In this document: piece by piece, positions 1-4,871 of the stretch
Layout: each line of letters begins with the position of its first letter
Numbering within the stretch: the first letter of the stretch is position 1
NCBI GenBank assembly: GCA_964591605.1
Contig: CAZQEN010000406.1
Coordinates: 1 to 6,432, forward strand
Length of the DNA stretch: 6,432 bases
Reading direction: 5' to 3'
Source of the DNA: CAYLLT01 sp964591605
GTDB taxonomy: Bacteria; Planctomycetota; Phycisphaerae; UBA1845; PWPN01
Translations under genes and position numbers: made by a program
The notes under the pieces: model-generated
The model's input: only the letters and a program-made list of their open reading frames with translations
What the model was told of the DNA's origin: nothing
The model's database searches: none

Positions 1-55
1 CGCTCAGCGAAGCCGAAGCTGCCCATGCCACCCCGCCCAAGCTGTCACGGACCCG
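1..55 (+). repeat. Dispersed palindromic repeat, right half (cut by window edge)
   Basis: Bases 7-55 match 6361-6409 over 49 bases with one difference (C at 42, G at 6396), in the same orientation. The first nine bases read CGC-TCA-GCG, which is the tip of the same hairpin seen at 6340-6378 but with a TCA loop instead of GGA. The left arm therefore probably lies just outside the window. The C at 42 would extend the outer stem of the element to 13 pairs (CTGTCACGGACCC with GGGTCCGTGACAG), so this copy may be closer to the ancestral form. The match ends just before the panB coding region. Confidence 0.85.
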
Positions 56-97
56 TTACTTGTGAACGGGCGGGAGCAGACTTATGCTTCAGATAGG

Positions 98-958
98 ATG
101 AGTGGAGGTCCCGCCACCACACTGGAGACGCTGTACGCGCGCAAGCGCGAAGGGCGCAAGTTCAGCGTCCTGACGTGCTACGACGCGACCATGGCCCGGC
201 TGATGGAGCAGGCCGGTGTGGAAGTGCTGCTCGTGGGCGACACTGCCGCCGAAGTGGTGCTGGGTCTTCCCGGCACGCGCGGAATCCCGCTTGAGTTCCT
301 GCTGACGATCACCAGTGCCGTGCGGCGGGGGGCTCCGCGCTCGCTGGTGATGGGCGACCTGCCATACGCCTGCCGTGTCGGGGGCGTGACCTCGGCCGTC
401 ACGGGGGCGCAGCGTTTCATGGACGCGGGGGCGGACCTGGTCAAGATCGAAGTGACCGGCCAGGACGCCGAGCTGGTTGAGAAGGCGACGGCGGCGGGCG
501 TTCCGGTCGTCGCCCATCTGGGACTCCTCCCGCAGATGCTGCAGTCGGGCGAGTCCTACGCCGCCCGGGGTCGCCAGGTTGAGGAGGCCCGCCACCTGAT
601 CGCCGACGCGCGGCGACTGGAATCAGCGGGAGCGGCCGCGCTGCTCCTCGAAGCGGTCGCCAGCGAGGTTGCCCGTGAGATCGCTGTGCACACGCCACTG
701 CCGGTCATCGGATGCGTGGCCGGCCCGCACTGCGACGGCACCGTCGTCGTGGTGCATGACATGCTCGGCTGGGGCGGGGGACATCCTCCGCGAATGGTCC
801 GCCGGTACGCCAACCTTGCGGTCTTGCTGGCGGACGCCTTCCGCCGGTACGTTGCGGACATCCACGCGGGCAGCTTCCCGAGCGAGACGGAGTCGATCCA
901 CATGCGGCCCGGCGAGCTGGAAAAGCTCACCGCCCAGCCGGTGAATCCCGAAGCGTGA
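98..958 (+). CDS. panB: 3-methyl-2-oxobutanoate hydroxymethyltransferase (PanB family), divergent
   Basis: PanB transfers a hydroxymethyl group from 5,10-methylenetetrahydrofolate to 2-oxoisovalerate, giving ketopantoate for pantothenate and CoA synthesis; it is a cytoplasmic Mg2+-dependent TIM-barrel enzyme. Numbering from ATG 98 (286 residues, slightly longer than the usual 260-280), family landmarks appear in order: LTCYD (25-29), LLVGD (44-48), GDLPYA (86-91), VKIE (115-118), HLGLLPQ (140-146), LLLEAV (182-187) and VVHDMLG (218-224). These keep the two metal aspartates (D48, D87), the KIE glutamate (E118), the histidine H140 and the catalytic glutamate (E185), by alignment from memory to E. 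coli D45, D84, E114, H136 and E181. Oddities are GDT where the family has GDS, and CVAGPHCDG where it has GIGAG(N)..DG. An in-frame GTG at 62 would add 12 residues but lies beside the repeat without a ribosome site. ATG 98 places the start a normal distance before the first motif, although its ribosome site is also weak (AGATAGG abuts it). A paralogue with altered substrate is possible. Confidence 0.87.
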   Translation: MSGGPATTLETLYARKREGRKFSVLTCYDATMARLMEQAGVEVLLVGDTAAEVVLGLPGTRGIPLEFLLTITSAVRRGAPRSLVMGDLPYACRVGGVTSAVTGAQRFMDAGADLVKIEVTGQDAELVEKATAAGVPVVAHLGLLPQMLQSGESYAARGRQVEEARHLIADARRLESAGAAALLLEAVASEVAREIAVHTPLPVIGCVAGPHCDGTVVVVHDMLGWGGGHPPRMVRRYANLAVLLADAFRRYVADIHAGSFPSETESIHMRPGELEKLTAQPVNPEA

Positions 959-961
959 GCG

Positions 962-1058
962 GGCCAGTGGTCTGTTGTCGGTCGTGGGTCGTCGGGTTGT
1001 TGCGGGAAGATGCACAAGGAGCAATGGACAACTGACGGCAGACCACTGACCACCGGCC
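962..1058. repeat. Intergenic inverted-repeat element between panB and the glycosyltransferase
   Basis: CAGTGGTCTG (965-974) pairs perfectly with CAGACCACTG (1039-1048). TTGTC (975-979), next to the left arm, can pair with GACAA (1027-1031), leaving a seven-base bulge on the right. GGCC occurs at both outer edges (962-965, 1055-1058). The interior is built of short GTCG/GGTCGT-like units. It fills almost the whole gap between the two genes and carries an in-frame ATG at 1010 that artificially lengthens the next ORF. From memory, elements with ACCACTG and GTCGGT units are scattered through planctomycete genomes; that link is not testable here. Confidence 0.65.
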
Positions 1059-1063
1059 AGACC

Positions 1064-2074
1064 ATGCGTCTCTCCATCGTCATCCCCTGCTACAACGAAG
1101 CGGCCAACGTGGCGGAGCTGCATCGACGCCTGAATGCGGCAGCCTCCCGGCTCGCGTGCGACATTGAACTGGTCTTCGTAAACGACGGGAGCCGCGACGA
1201 GACGCTGGCGCGGCTTCAGGAGATCGTGCGGCAGGATTCGCGGGCCCACGTGGTGAACCTCTCGCGGAACTTCGGCCACCAGGCGGCACTGACCGCGGGG
1301 ATCGAACACGCGACGGGCGATGCGGTGGTGGTGCTGGATGCGGACCTGCAGCATCCCCCCGAGCTGATCGCGCAGTTCGTTGAGAAGTGGCAGGAGGGGT
1401 ACGACCTGGTCTATGCCTACCGGGAGGGCGTCCGGCCGCGATGGGGCTATCGCCTGGTGAACGCCCTGATGAAGATCCGCGTGCCGCCCGAGGCCGCCGA
1501 CTTTCGTCTCATGGATCGCCGGGTGGTCGACGCCCTGCGATCGATGCCCGAGCGGGCGCGCTTCATCCGCGGCATGCTCAGCTGGCTCGGATTCAGGCAG
1601 ATCGGAATCGGATACCGGCAGGCGGGCCGCTTCGCGGGGGAGCGGTCCTACACGCTGCGCCAGACGGCCCGGATGGCGCTGGACGCCGTCCTGTCGTTCT
1701 CGAGCATCCCGCTGCGCATGGCCAGCGTCCTGGGAATGATCACTCTGCTGGCCGGTCTGGCGTATGCGGGGTACATTCTGTTCGCCCGGCTCGCCGGCTG
1801 GCCCATTGAACCGGGCTGGACGGCGCTGATTCTGACCATCCTCGTGCTCGGGGGCGTGCAGCTCCTGAGCCTGGGGATCATCGCCGAGTACATCGGACGC
1901 ATTTTCGAGGAAGTCAAACGGCGGCCGTTGTACGTGGTGCGGGATCTGATCGGCGATGTGCGATGGCAGCAAGAGGTGTCCGGAATCAAAGCGGCTGATC
2001 GGGCGCGGCCCGCGGATTCCCCGGCCCGCGTGCCGACGACCGGGGGCGGAGTACTGGATGAAACCGTCATTTGA
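1064..2074 (+). CDS. Polyprenyl-phosphate glycosyltransferase, GT2 family (GtrB/DPM1-like)
   Basis: Enzymes of this type move a sugar from a nucleotide donor to a polyprenyl phosphate on the cytoplasmic face of the inner membrane, for later use in surface glycans or protein glycosylation. The 336-residue protein opens with the GT2 fold start LSIVIPCYNE (3-12), then VNDGSRDET (39-47), the metal-binding DADLQHPPE (92-100), and ADFRLMDRRVV (145-155), where most relatives have GDFRLM. Two membrane segments follow (about 218-242 and 253-275), then the typical IIAEYIGRIFEEVKRRP stretch (272-288) and a poorly conserved tail. The linker between YR (119-120) and YRLVN (129-133) looks about eight residues shorter than in GtrB-like proteins. 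ATG 1064 is chosen because MRLSIVIP is the usual family start. The in-frame ATG at 1010 would add 18 residues encoded by the intergenic repeat. No good ribosome site precedes 1064. The sugar and acceptor cannot be read from sequence. Confidence 0.88.
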   Translation: MRLSIVIPCYNEAANVAELHRRLNAAASRLACDIELVFVNDGSRDETLARLQEIVRQDSRAHVVNLSRNFGHQAALTAGIEHATGDAVVVLDADLQHPPELIAQFVEKWQEGYDLVYAYREGVRPRWGYRLVNALMKIRVPPEAADFRLMDRRVVDALRSMPERARFIRGMLSWLGFRQIGIGYRQAGRFAGERSYTLRQTARMALDAVLSFSSIPLRMASVLGMITLLAGLAYAGYILFARLAGWPIEPGWTALILTILVLGGVQLLSLGIIAEYIGRIFEEVKRRPLYVVRDLIGDVRWQQEVSGIKAADRARPADSPARVPTTGGGVLDETVI

Positions 2075-2663
2075 CATCAAGGCCCGGATCGCGGAAGTGA
2101 TGGCGCGGGAAGCCGCGGCGATCGCCTCGGTGCGAGTCACCCCCGCGTTCGAGGAGGCCGTTCTCGCACTTCGCGACTGTTCCAGCAAGGTGCTGACCAC
2201 GGGCATGGGGAAGGCCGGTCACATCGCACGCAAGTGCGCGGCCACCCTCTGTTCGACGGGAACGCAGGCGGCCTACATCCATCCCGCCGAGGCGGCTCAC
2301 GGCGACCTGGGTCTGGTGGGCCCCAACGACTGCATCATCGCCTTCTCCACCAGCGGCAAGACCAACGAGGTCATTGAGATGCTCGAACTGGGACGGCATC
2401 TCGGCCTCAAGACGATCATCGGGATCACCTCTCACCCCGATTCGAGGCTGCGCGACCTGGCGGACATCCTTCTGGATATGGGACAGATCCGGGAGCCGTG
2501 CCCGCTGGGCCTGACGCCCTCGGCCAGCATCGCGGTGATGCTGGCCATCAGCGATGCACTCGCCCTGACGCTCATGGAGCTCAGAGGCATTACCAAGCAC
2601 GACTACGGCCTGCGGCATCACGGCGGGTATCTGGGCCGTAAAGCCCGCACCGACAATGTCTGA
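2058..2663 (+). CDS. kdsD: Arabinose-5-phosphate isomerase-like SIS-domain protein (KpsF/GutQ family, no CBS domains)
   Basis: KdsD-type enzymes interconvert ribulose-5-phosphate and arabinose-5-phosphate, the first step towards Kdo of lipopolysaccharide or capsule. This 201-residue protein is a single SIS domain; the E. coli enzyme has about 328 residues because of two C-terminal CBS domains. Short CBS-less isomerases of this family are known, for example in Bacteroides. Motifs are TGMGKAGHIARK (48-59), HPAEAAHGDLG (75-85), FSTSGKTNE (96-104), REPCPLGLTPSAS (145-157) and LRHHGGYLGRKA (185-196). By alignment from memory, K52, E104, E146 and H187 match the E. coli active-site residues K59, E111, E152 and H193. 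Departures are SGK for SGE, HPAE for HPGE and HHGG for HPGG. GGAG at 2048-2051 lies six bases before ATG 2058, and the gene overlaps the glycosyltransferase end by 17 bases, which suggests coupling. An in-frame ATG at 1956 would put 34 extra residues inside the upstream gene and is rejected. A different phosphosugar substrate is possible. Confidence 0.85.
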   Translation: MKPSFDIKARIAEVMAREAAAIASVRVTPAFEEAVLALRDCSSKVLTTGMGKAGHIARKCAATLCSTGTQAAYIHPAEAAHGDLGLVGPNDCIIAFSTSGKTNEVIEMLELGRHLGLKTIIGITSHPDSRLRDLADILLDMGQIREPCPLGLTPSASIAVMLAISDALALTLMELRGITKHDYGLRHHGGYLGRKARTDNV

Positions 2664-2682
2664 GATGCATCAAAACCTGATC

Positions 2683-2699
2683 ACCCGCCGCCCGCGGGT
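2683..2699 (+). terminator. Stem-loop after kdsD, possible weak terminator
   Basis: ACCCGC (2683-2688) pairs with GCGGGT (2694-2699) around a CGCCC loop, 19 bases after the kdsD stop. Flanking TGA/TCA can extend the stem across a two-base bulge. There is no T-run afterwards, so it may be a processing or pausing hairpin, or nothing. Confidence 0.3.
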
Positions 2700-2775
2700 C
2701 AACTCCTGCTCTGTAACTGGTTATGAAAGCAGAGTTTGTGGACTGGACTCCCATTGGGGCGCTCTCAGTCGCCCA

Positions 2776-2822
2776 GATTTGTCCAGATTCTGCTTGAAAT
2801 CCTGCCGGTGATTTGTTATAGG
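2776..2822 (+). promoter_or_regulatory. Promoter of the first PEP-CTERM gene with upstream direct repeat
   Basis: TTGAAA (2794-2799) and TATAGG (2817-2822) are separated by exactly 17 bases, a good vegetative-sigma match. Immediately upstream is GATTTGTC (2776-2783), then GATTC (2786-2790). These form part of a CCAGATT direct repeat (2773-2779 and 2783-2789) with a ten-base period, about one helical turn, as expected of an activator or response-regulator site beside the -35. Transcription would begin near 2829. The same order of elements recurs at 3856-3904. Confidence 0.62.
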
Positions 2823-2831
2823 ACAATGTGG

Positions 2832-2874
2832 CAAGATGGAGGCGGAAGGCAATCCCGCCGCAAATCGCATCTTG
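2832..2874 (+). promoter_or_regulatory. Structured 5' leader hairpin of the first PEP-CTERM gene
   Basis: CAAGATG (2832-2838) pairs perfectly with CATCTTG (2868-2874), and inside it GGCGG (2841-2845) pairs with CCGCC (2855-2859), leaving the loop AAGGCAATC (2846-2854) and an internal bulge on the 3' side. The block AAGATGGAGGCGGAAGGCA (2833-2851) recurs almost unchanged at 3917-3936. A GGAGG sequence lies in the stem, but no gene start follows at a usable distance. An ATG at 2836 opens a 13-codon frame (MEAEGNPAANRIL) that ends at 2877, right at the base of the stem. The hairpin would sit within a few bases of the predicted transcript start, so it could protect the mRNA end or act as a control element. 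Confidence 0.55.
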
Positions 2875-3069
2875 TGATCGACAGTATGCCCGTCTGCTGG
2901 GAGAGAGAGCGTGACGTCGTCGTAAGGCGCGCTCACGGGAGTGGAACTCTCAGTAGTCGTCGGGTTGCATCACGTCTGCTTGTTTTGAGGCGCAGCCCCG
3001 AATTCGGGTTCCCCCCCTGCACGCATCACGGCGTCCTGCGATGATTGACAACTGGGTGGAGGGTGGAAC

Positions 3070-3822
3070 ATGAGTCGGCTCGCGCGTCTGCTTCCGGGTT
3101 TGCTGCTGGTGGGTGTTTGTGCGACGCCTGTTCTGGCCAATGTGCTGTACGAAGACACCTTTTACTGGGTGCCCAATGGTGTTGGTCCGCTCACGGTCGA
3201 CGTGGTGATCAACCCGCCTGTTCCTCCGGTGAACTCCTGGGTCAAGATCCAGGAGACGGTGTATGACGATGCCCAGGGCCGCGTCGTCCTGCAGAACGCG
3301 CTGCCGGTCAGCATCCATGGGCCGGCGATCCCCCCGGTGCCGTTCAACCTGTACGTCTACAGCATCACGAATCTGGGCTACGGCAACGGTCCGGGAGTCG
3401 GCGGTGGCAACGGCATTTCGGGGCACAACATCGTGAACATCGCGAATGTGCCCACCTTGGGGATCTGGGGTCCGAATGCGGCGGCGAGCTGGTGGAACAC
3501 GCCGGCGGGCAATCAGCCCTTCCCCGCCAACTGGGAATGGGACGTCGACGGCAACATGAATGGTGCGGATGGCGACGGCATCGGGATTACGCTCGGTCAG
3601 ACGTTCGATGGCATGATGGTCGCCGTTCCCGACGGAACACCGCATGGTATCGTACCCTCCTGGGTTCACACCTGGACCGGCGGAGGGGCACTTGAACAGC
3701 CGAACGCGGTTCAGATCGACATTGTCAACGGGCTGGTCTCCGGTCCGGTCCCCGAACCGGCCACCCTTGTGTTCCTGGCGTGTGCGGGTCTCGCGATGGC
3801 GGGCCGGCGCCGGATGGCTTGA
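3070..3822 (+). CDS. PEP-CTERM sorting-domain protein, secreted, function unknown
   Basis: The 250-residue protein has an N-terminal signal peptide (about 1-23, basic start, hydrophobic LLPGLLLVGVCA core, likely cut after VLA). It ends in a PEP-CTERM tail: VPEP (227-230), a hydrophobic segment (231-245) and a basic end (RRR at 246-248). Such tails are read by exosortase enzymes (EpsH/XrtA type), which process the protein during export, often alongside extracellular polysaccharide production; no exosortase is in this window. The mature part is rich in Gly, Pro, Asn and Trp, looks beta-type, and has no cysteine. DVDGNMNGADGDG (158-170) resembles an acidic calcium-binding loop. I recognise no enzymatic motif. 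The ribosome site GGAGGG (3058-3063) supports ATG 3070. The gene has its own promoter and long leader, and no clear terminator follows, so some transcripts may run into the second PEP-CTERM gene. Confidence 0.9.
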   Translation: MSRLARLLPGLLLVGVCATPVLANVLYEDTFYWVPNGVGPLTVDVVINPPVPPVNSWVKIQETVYDDAQGRVVLQNALPVSIHGPAIPPVPFNLYVYSITNLGYGNGPGVGGGNGISGHNIVNIANVPTLGIWGPNAAASWWNTPAGNQPFPANWEWDVDGNMNGADGDGIGITLGQTFDGMMVAVPDGTPHGIVPSWVHTWTGGGALEQPNAVQIDIVNGLVSGPVPEPATLVFLACAGLAMAGRRRMA

Positions 3823-3855
3823 TTCTGAACGGGCGTGGGGGTGGTGATTCAGTAC

Positions 3856-3904
3856 GATTTGTCAATGATTCCTGCTTGCATCTGCGGCAGGGATGGATTA
3901 TAAG
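3856..3904 (+). promoter_or_regulatory. Promoter of the second PEP-CTERM gene, same design as the first
   Basis: TTGCAT (3876-3881) and TATAAG (3899-3904) are separated by 17 bases. GATTTGTC (3856-3863) and GATTCC (3867-3872) lie just upstream, in the order and nearly the spacing seen at 2776-2822 (GATTTGTC to -10: 43 bases here, 41 there). A further GATTC at 3846-3850 continues the ten- to eleven-base period. CTGCTTG directly overlaps the -35 in both promoters, and TTATARGAC surrounds both -10 boxes. Transcription would begin near 3911. Confidence 0.62.
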
Positions 3905-3914
3905 ACCGTTCACA

Positions 3915-3952
3915 GGAAGATGGAGGGAGGAAAGCAGCATACCTCATCTTCC
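3915..3952 (+). promoter_or_regulatory. Structured 5' leader hairpin of the second PEP-CTERM gene
   Basis: GGAAGATG (3915-3922) pairs perfectly with CATCTTCC (3945-3952). After one bulged G (3923), AGG (3924-3926) pairs with CCT (3942-3944). The loop is 3927-3941. The 5' side and loop carry AAGATGGAGGGAGGAAAGCA, a one-base-indel match to the leader of the first PEP-CTERM gene. The bases below the shared AAGATG/CATCTT core differ between the leaders but stay paired (C-G there, GG-CC here), which favours selection on the fold. The rest of the leader (3953-4052) includes AAGAGA/TCTCTT (3990-4013 region), another short hairpin. Confidence 0.55.
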
Positions 3953-4063
3953 GCTCATTGTGGATTACGTTCTACCTCGTCAAGCCGCCAAGAGAGCATG
4001 TCGACGATCTCTTCGCGAAGTTTGCGGAGCTCGTGCGTGCACGTATGTCCGCGGGAGTGAAAG

Positions 4064-4786
4064 ATGAAACTGTTTGCATCTTACCGGGGTTTGTTCGTTC
4101 TGGCGGTTCTCGGAGCTTCGTGCGGTCTGGTCCAGGCCGCTCCGGTCGCGCTGGAAGTTGACCTGTTCATGAATGGCAACTGGGTGTGGGGCGCCGATCC
4201 CGAGGCGGTGCGGAATGGGGACGGCACGTACACCGTGGCGGATGGCGAGTATTCGTCGGCCGGCAACGCCTACACCCTGCGCTGGTGGGATATGGAGTTC
4301 AACACCGACCCGTTCATCAGCGGGAACTCGGCGGTGACGAACAACACCGGCGTGACCCAGACGTTTACGCTGCTCTTTACGCTGCCGATCGCCCCGCCGG
4401 TGACTCCGTCCTCACTGATGGGCGGGTCGACGGGGTACACGGTGACGGACGCGAACTTCAGCGGGGCCGCGCTGCTGAGCACGGTTTCACCCGGTACTTC
4501 GTTGTATGCGGGGCGGATCGATGGCGTCGATGTCCTGCCGCTCTATCCCGACCTGACCACTCTCGCGGTGGCCAGCGCGGGGATGTCCAACTCGATGAAC
4601 ACGAGCGCGGGTCTGCCGGGGCCGACGATCCCGGGGCCGGCCGCACTTGCCAGCATCGGCATCAAGCATCATTTCACGCTCAGCCCCGGCGATGAGGCGA
4701 GCTTCACCAGCTTCTTCATCGTGGTGCCGGAGCCGGGCACGCTGGCCCTGCTGCTCCTGGGCGGCGTGCTGCTGCGAAGAAGATAG
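4064..4786 (+). CDS. PEP-CTERM sorting-domain protein, secreted, function unknown
   Basis: The 240-residue protein starts with a signal peptide (about 1-26; hydrophobic GLFVLAVLGASCGLV core, likely cut after VQA). It ends in VPEP (221-224), a leucine-rich segment (225-237) and RRR (238-240), the standard PEP-CTERM tail processed by an exosortase. The mature domain has the look of a beta-rich family common among PEP-CTERM proteins: a WDMEFNTDPFISG stretch (75-87), then VTNNTGVTQTFTLLFTLP (91-108), and a second half rich in Ser, Gly and Ala. No catalytic motif is visible. GGGAG (4053-4057) lies six bases before ATG 4064. Protein similarity to the neighbouring PEP-CTERM gene is not obvious outside signal peptide and tail, so the shared upstream region argues for shared control. 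An intrinsic terminator follows 24 bases after the stop. Confidence 0.9.
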   Translation: MKLFASYRGLFVLAVLGASCGLVQAAPVALEVDLFMNGNWVWGADPEAVRNGDGTYTVADGEYSSAGNAYTLRWWDMEFNTDPFISGNSAVTNNTGVTQTFTLLFTLPIAPPVTPSSLMGGSTGYTVTDANFSGAALLSTVSPGTSLYAGRIDGVDVLPLYPDLTTLAVASAGMSNSMNTSAGLPGPTIPGPAALASIGIKHHFTLSPGDEASFTSFFIVVPEPGTLALLLLGGVLLRRR

Positions 4787-4810
4787 AACTTCCATCAGAC
4801 AGCGTCATCA

Positions 4811-4850
4811 GGGCCTGCCGCGATTCGCGTCGCGGCGGGCCTTCTTGTTT
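4811..4850 (+). terminator. Intrinsic terminator of the second PEP-CTERM gene
   Basis: GGCCTGCCGCGA (4812-4823) pairs with TCGCGGCGGGCC (4830-4841), twelve pairs including one G-T wobble, with the loop TTCGCG, followed by TTCTTGTTT (4842-4850). The T-rich tail is on the plus strand only, so it serves the PEP-CTERM gene rather than the convergent lipoprotein gene that ends at 4872. Confidence 0.88.
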
Positions 4851-4871
4851 CATGGGCGGGGCGGCAACCGG

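Larger units (their letters stand above)
2664..3069 (+). other. Intergenic region: promoter and long 5' leader of the first PEP-CTERM gene
   Basis: No convincing gene lies in these 406 bases; the open frames crossing it match nothing I recognise. In order it holds the weak stem-loop after kdsD, the promoter box (2776-2822), the leader hairpin (2832-2874), a further stretch with only short pairings, a 12-base palindrome CCCGAATTCGGG (2997-3008), and the ribosome site GGAGGG (3058-3063) six bases before ATG 3070. From the predicted start near 2829 the leader would be about 240 bases, unusually long for a bacterial gene and consistent with leader-based control. Confidence 0.6.

Noticed and set aside
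52..70. CCCGTT/AACGGG hairpin around the GTG at 62 as a translational control element of panB
   Set aside because: Six pairs at the edge of a repeat, and the GTG is probably not the start; chance is a sufficient explanation.
1010..1063. N-terminal extension of the glycosyltransferase
   Set aside because: The 18 residues come from the intergenic inverted repeat, and the family starts at MRLSIVIP.
623..2206. A 527-codon minus-strand open frame across panB and the glycosyltransferase
   Set aside because: It is antisense to two recognisable genes, has no domain I know, is rich in Arg, Gln, His and Pro as expected from a shadow of GC-rich codons, and crosses the intergenic repeat.
2832..2874. 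Leader hairpin as a cyclic-di-GMP (GEMM) or other known riboswitch
   Set aside because: The GGCAA-like loop is suggestive, but the paired helices and tetraloop-receptor parts of GEMM-I are absent and the element is too short for known riboswitch classes I can recall.
2950..3669. A 239-codon minus-strand open frame over the leader and first PEP-CTERM gene
   Set aside because: Antisense to a gene with a signal peptide and sorting tail; its own sequence shows no motif and is Arg/His/Val-rich like a shadow frame.
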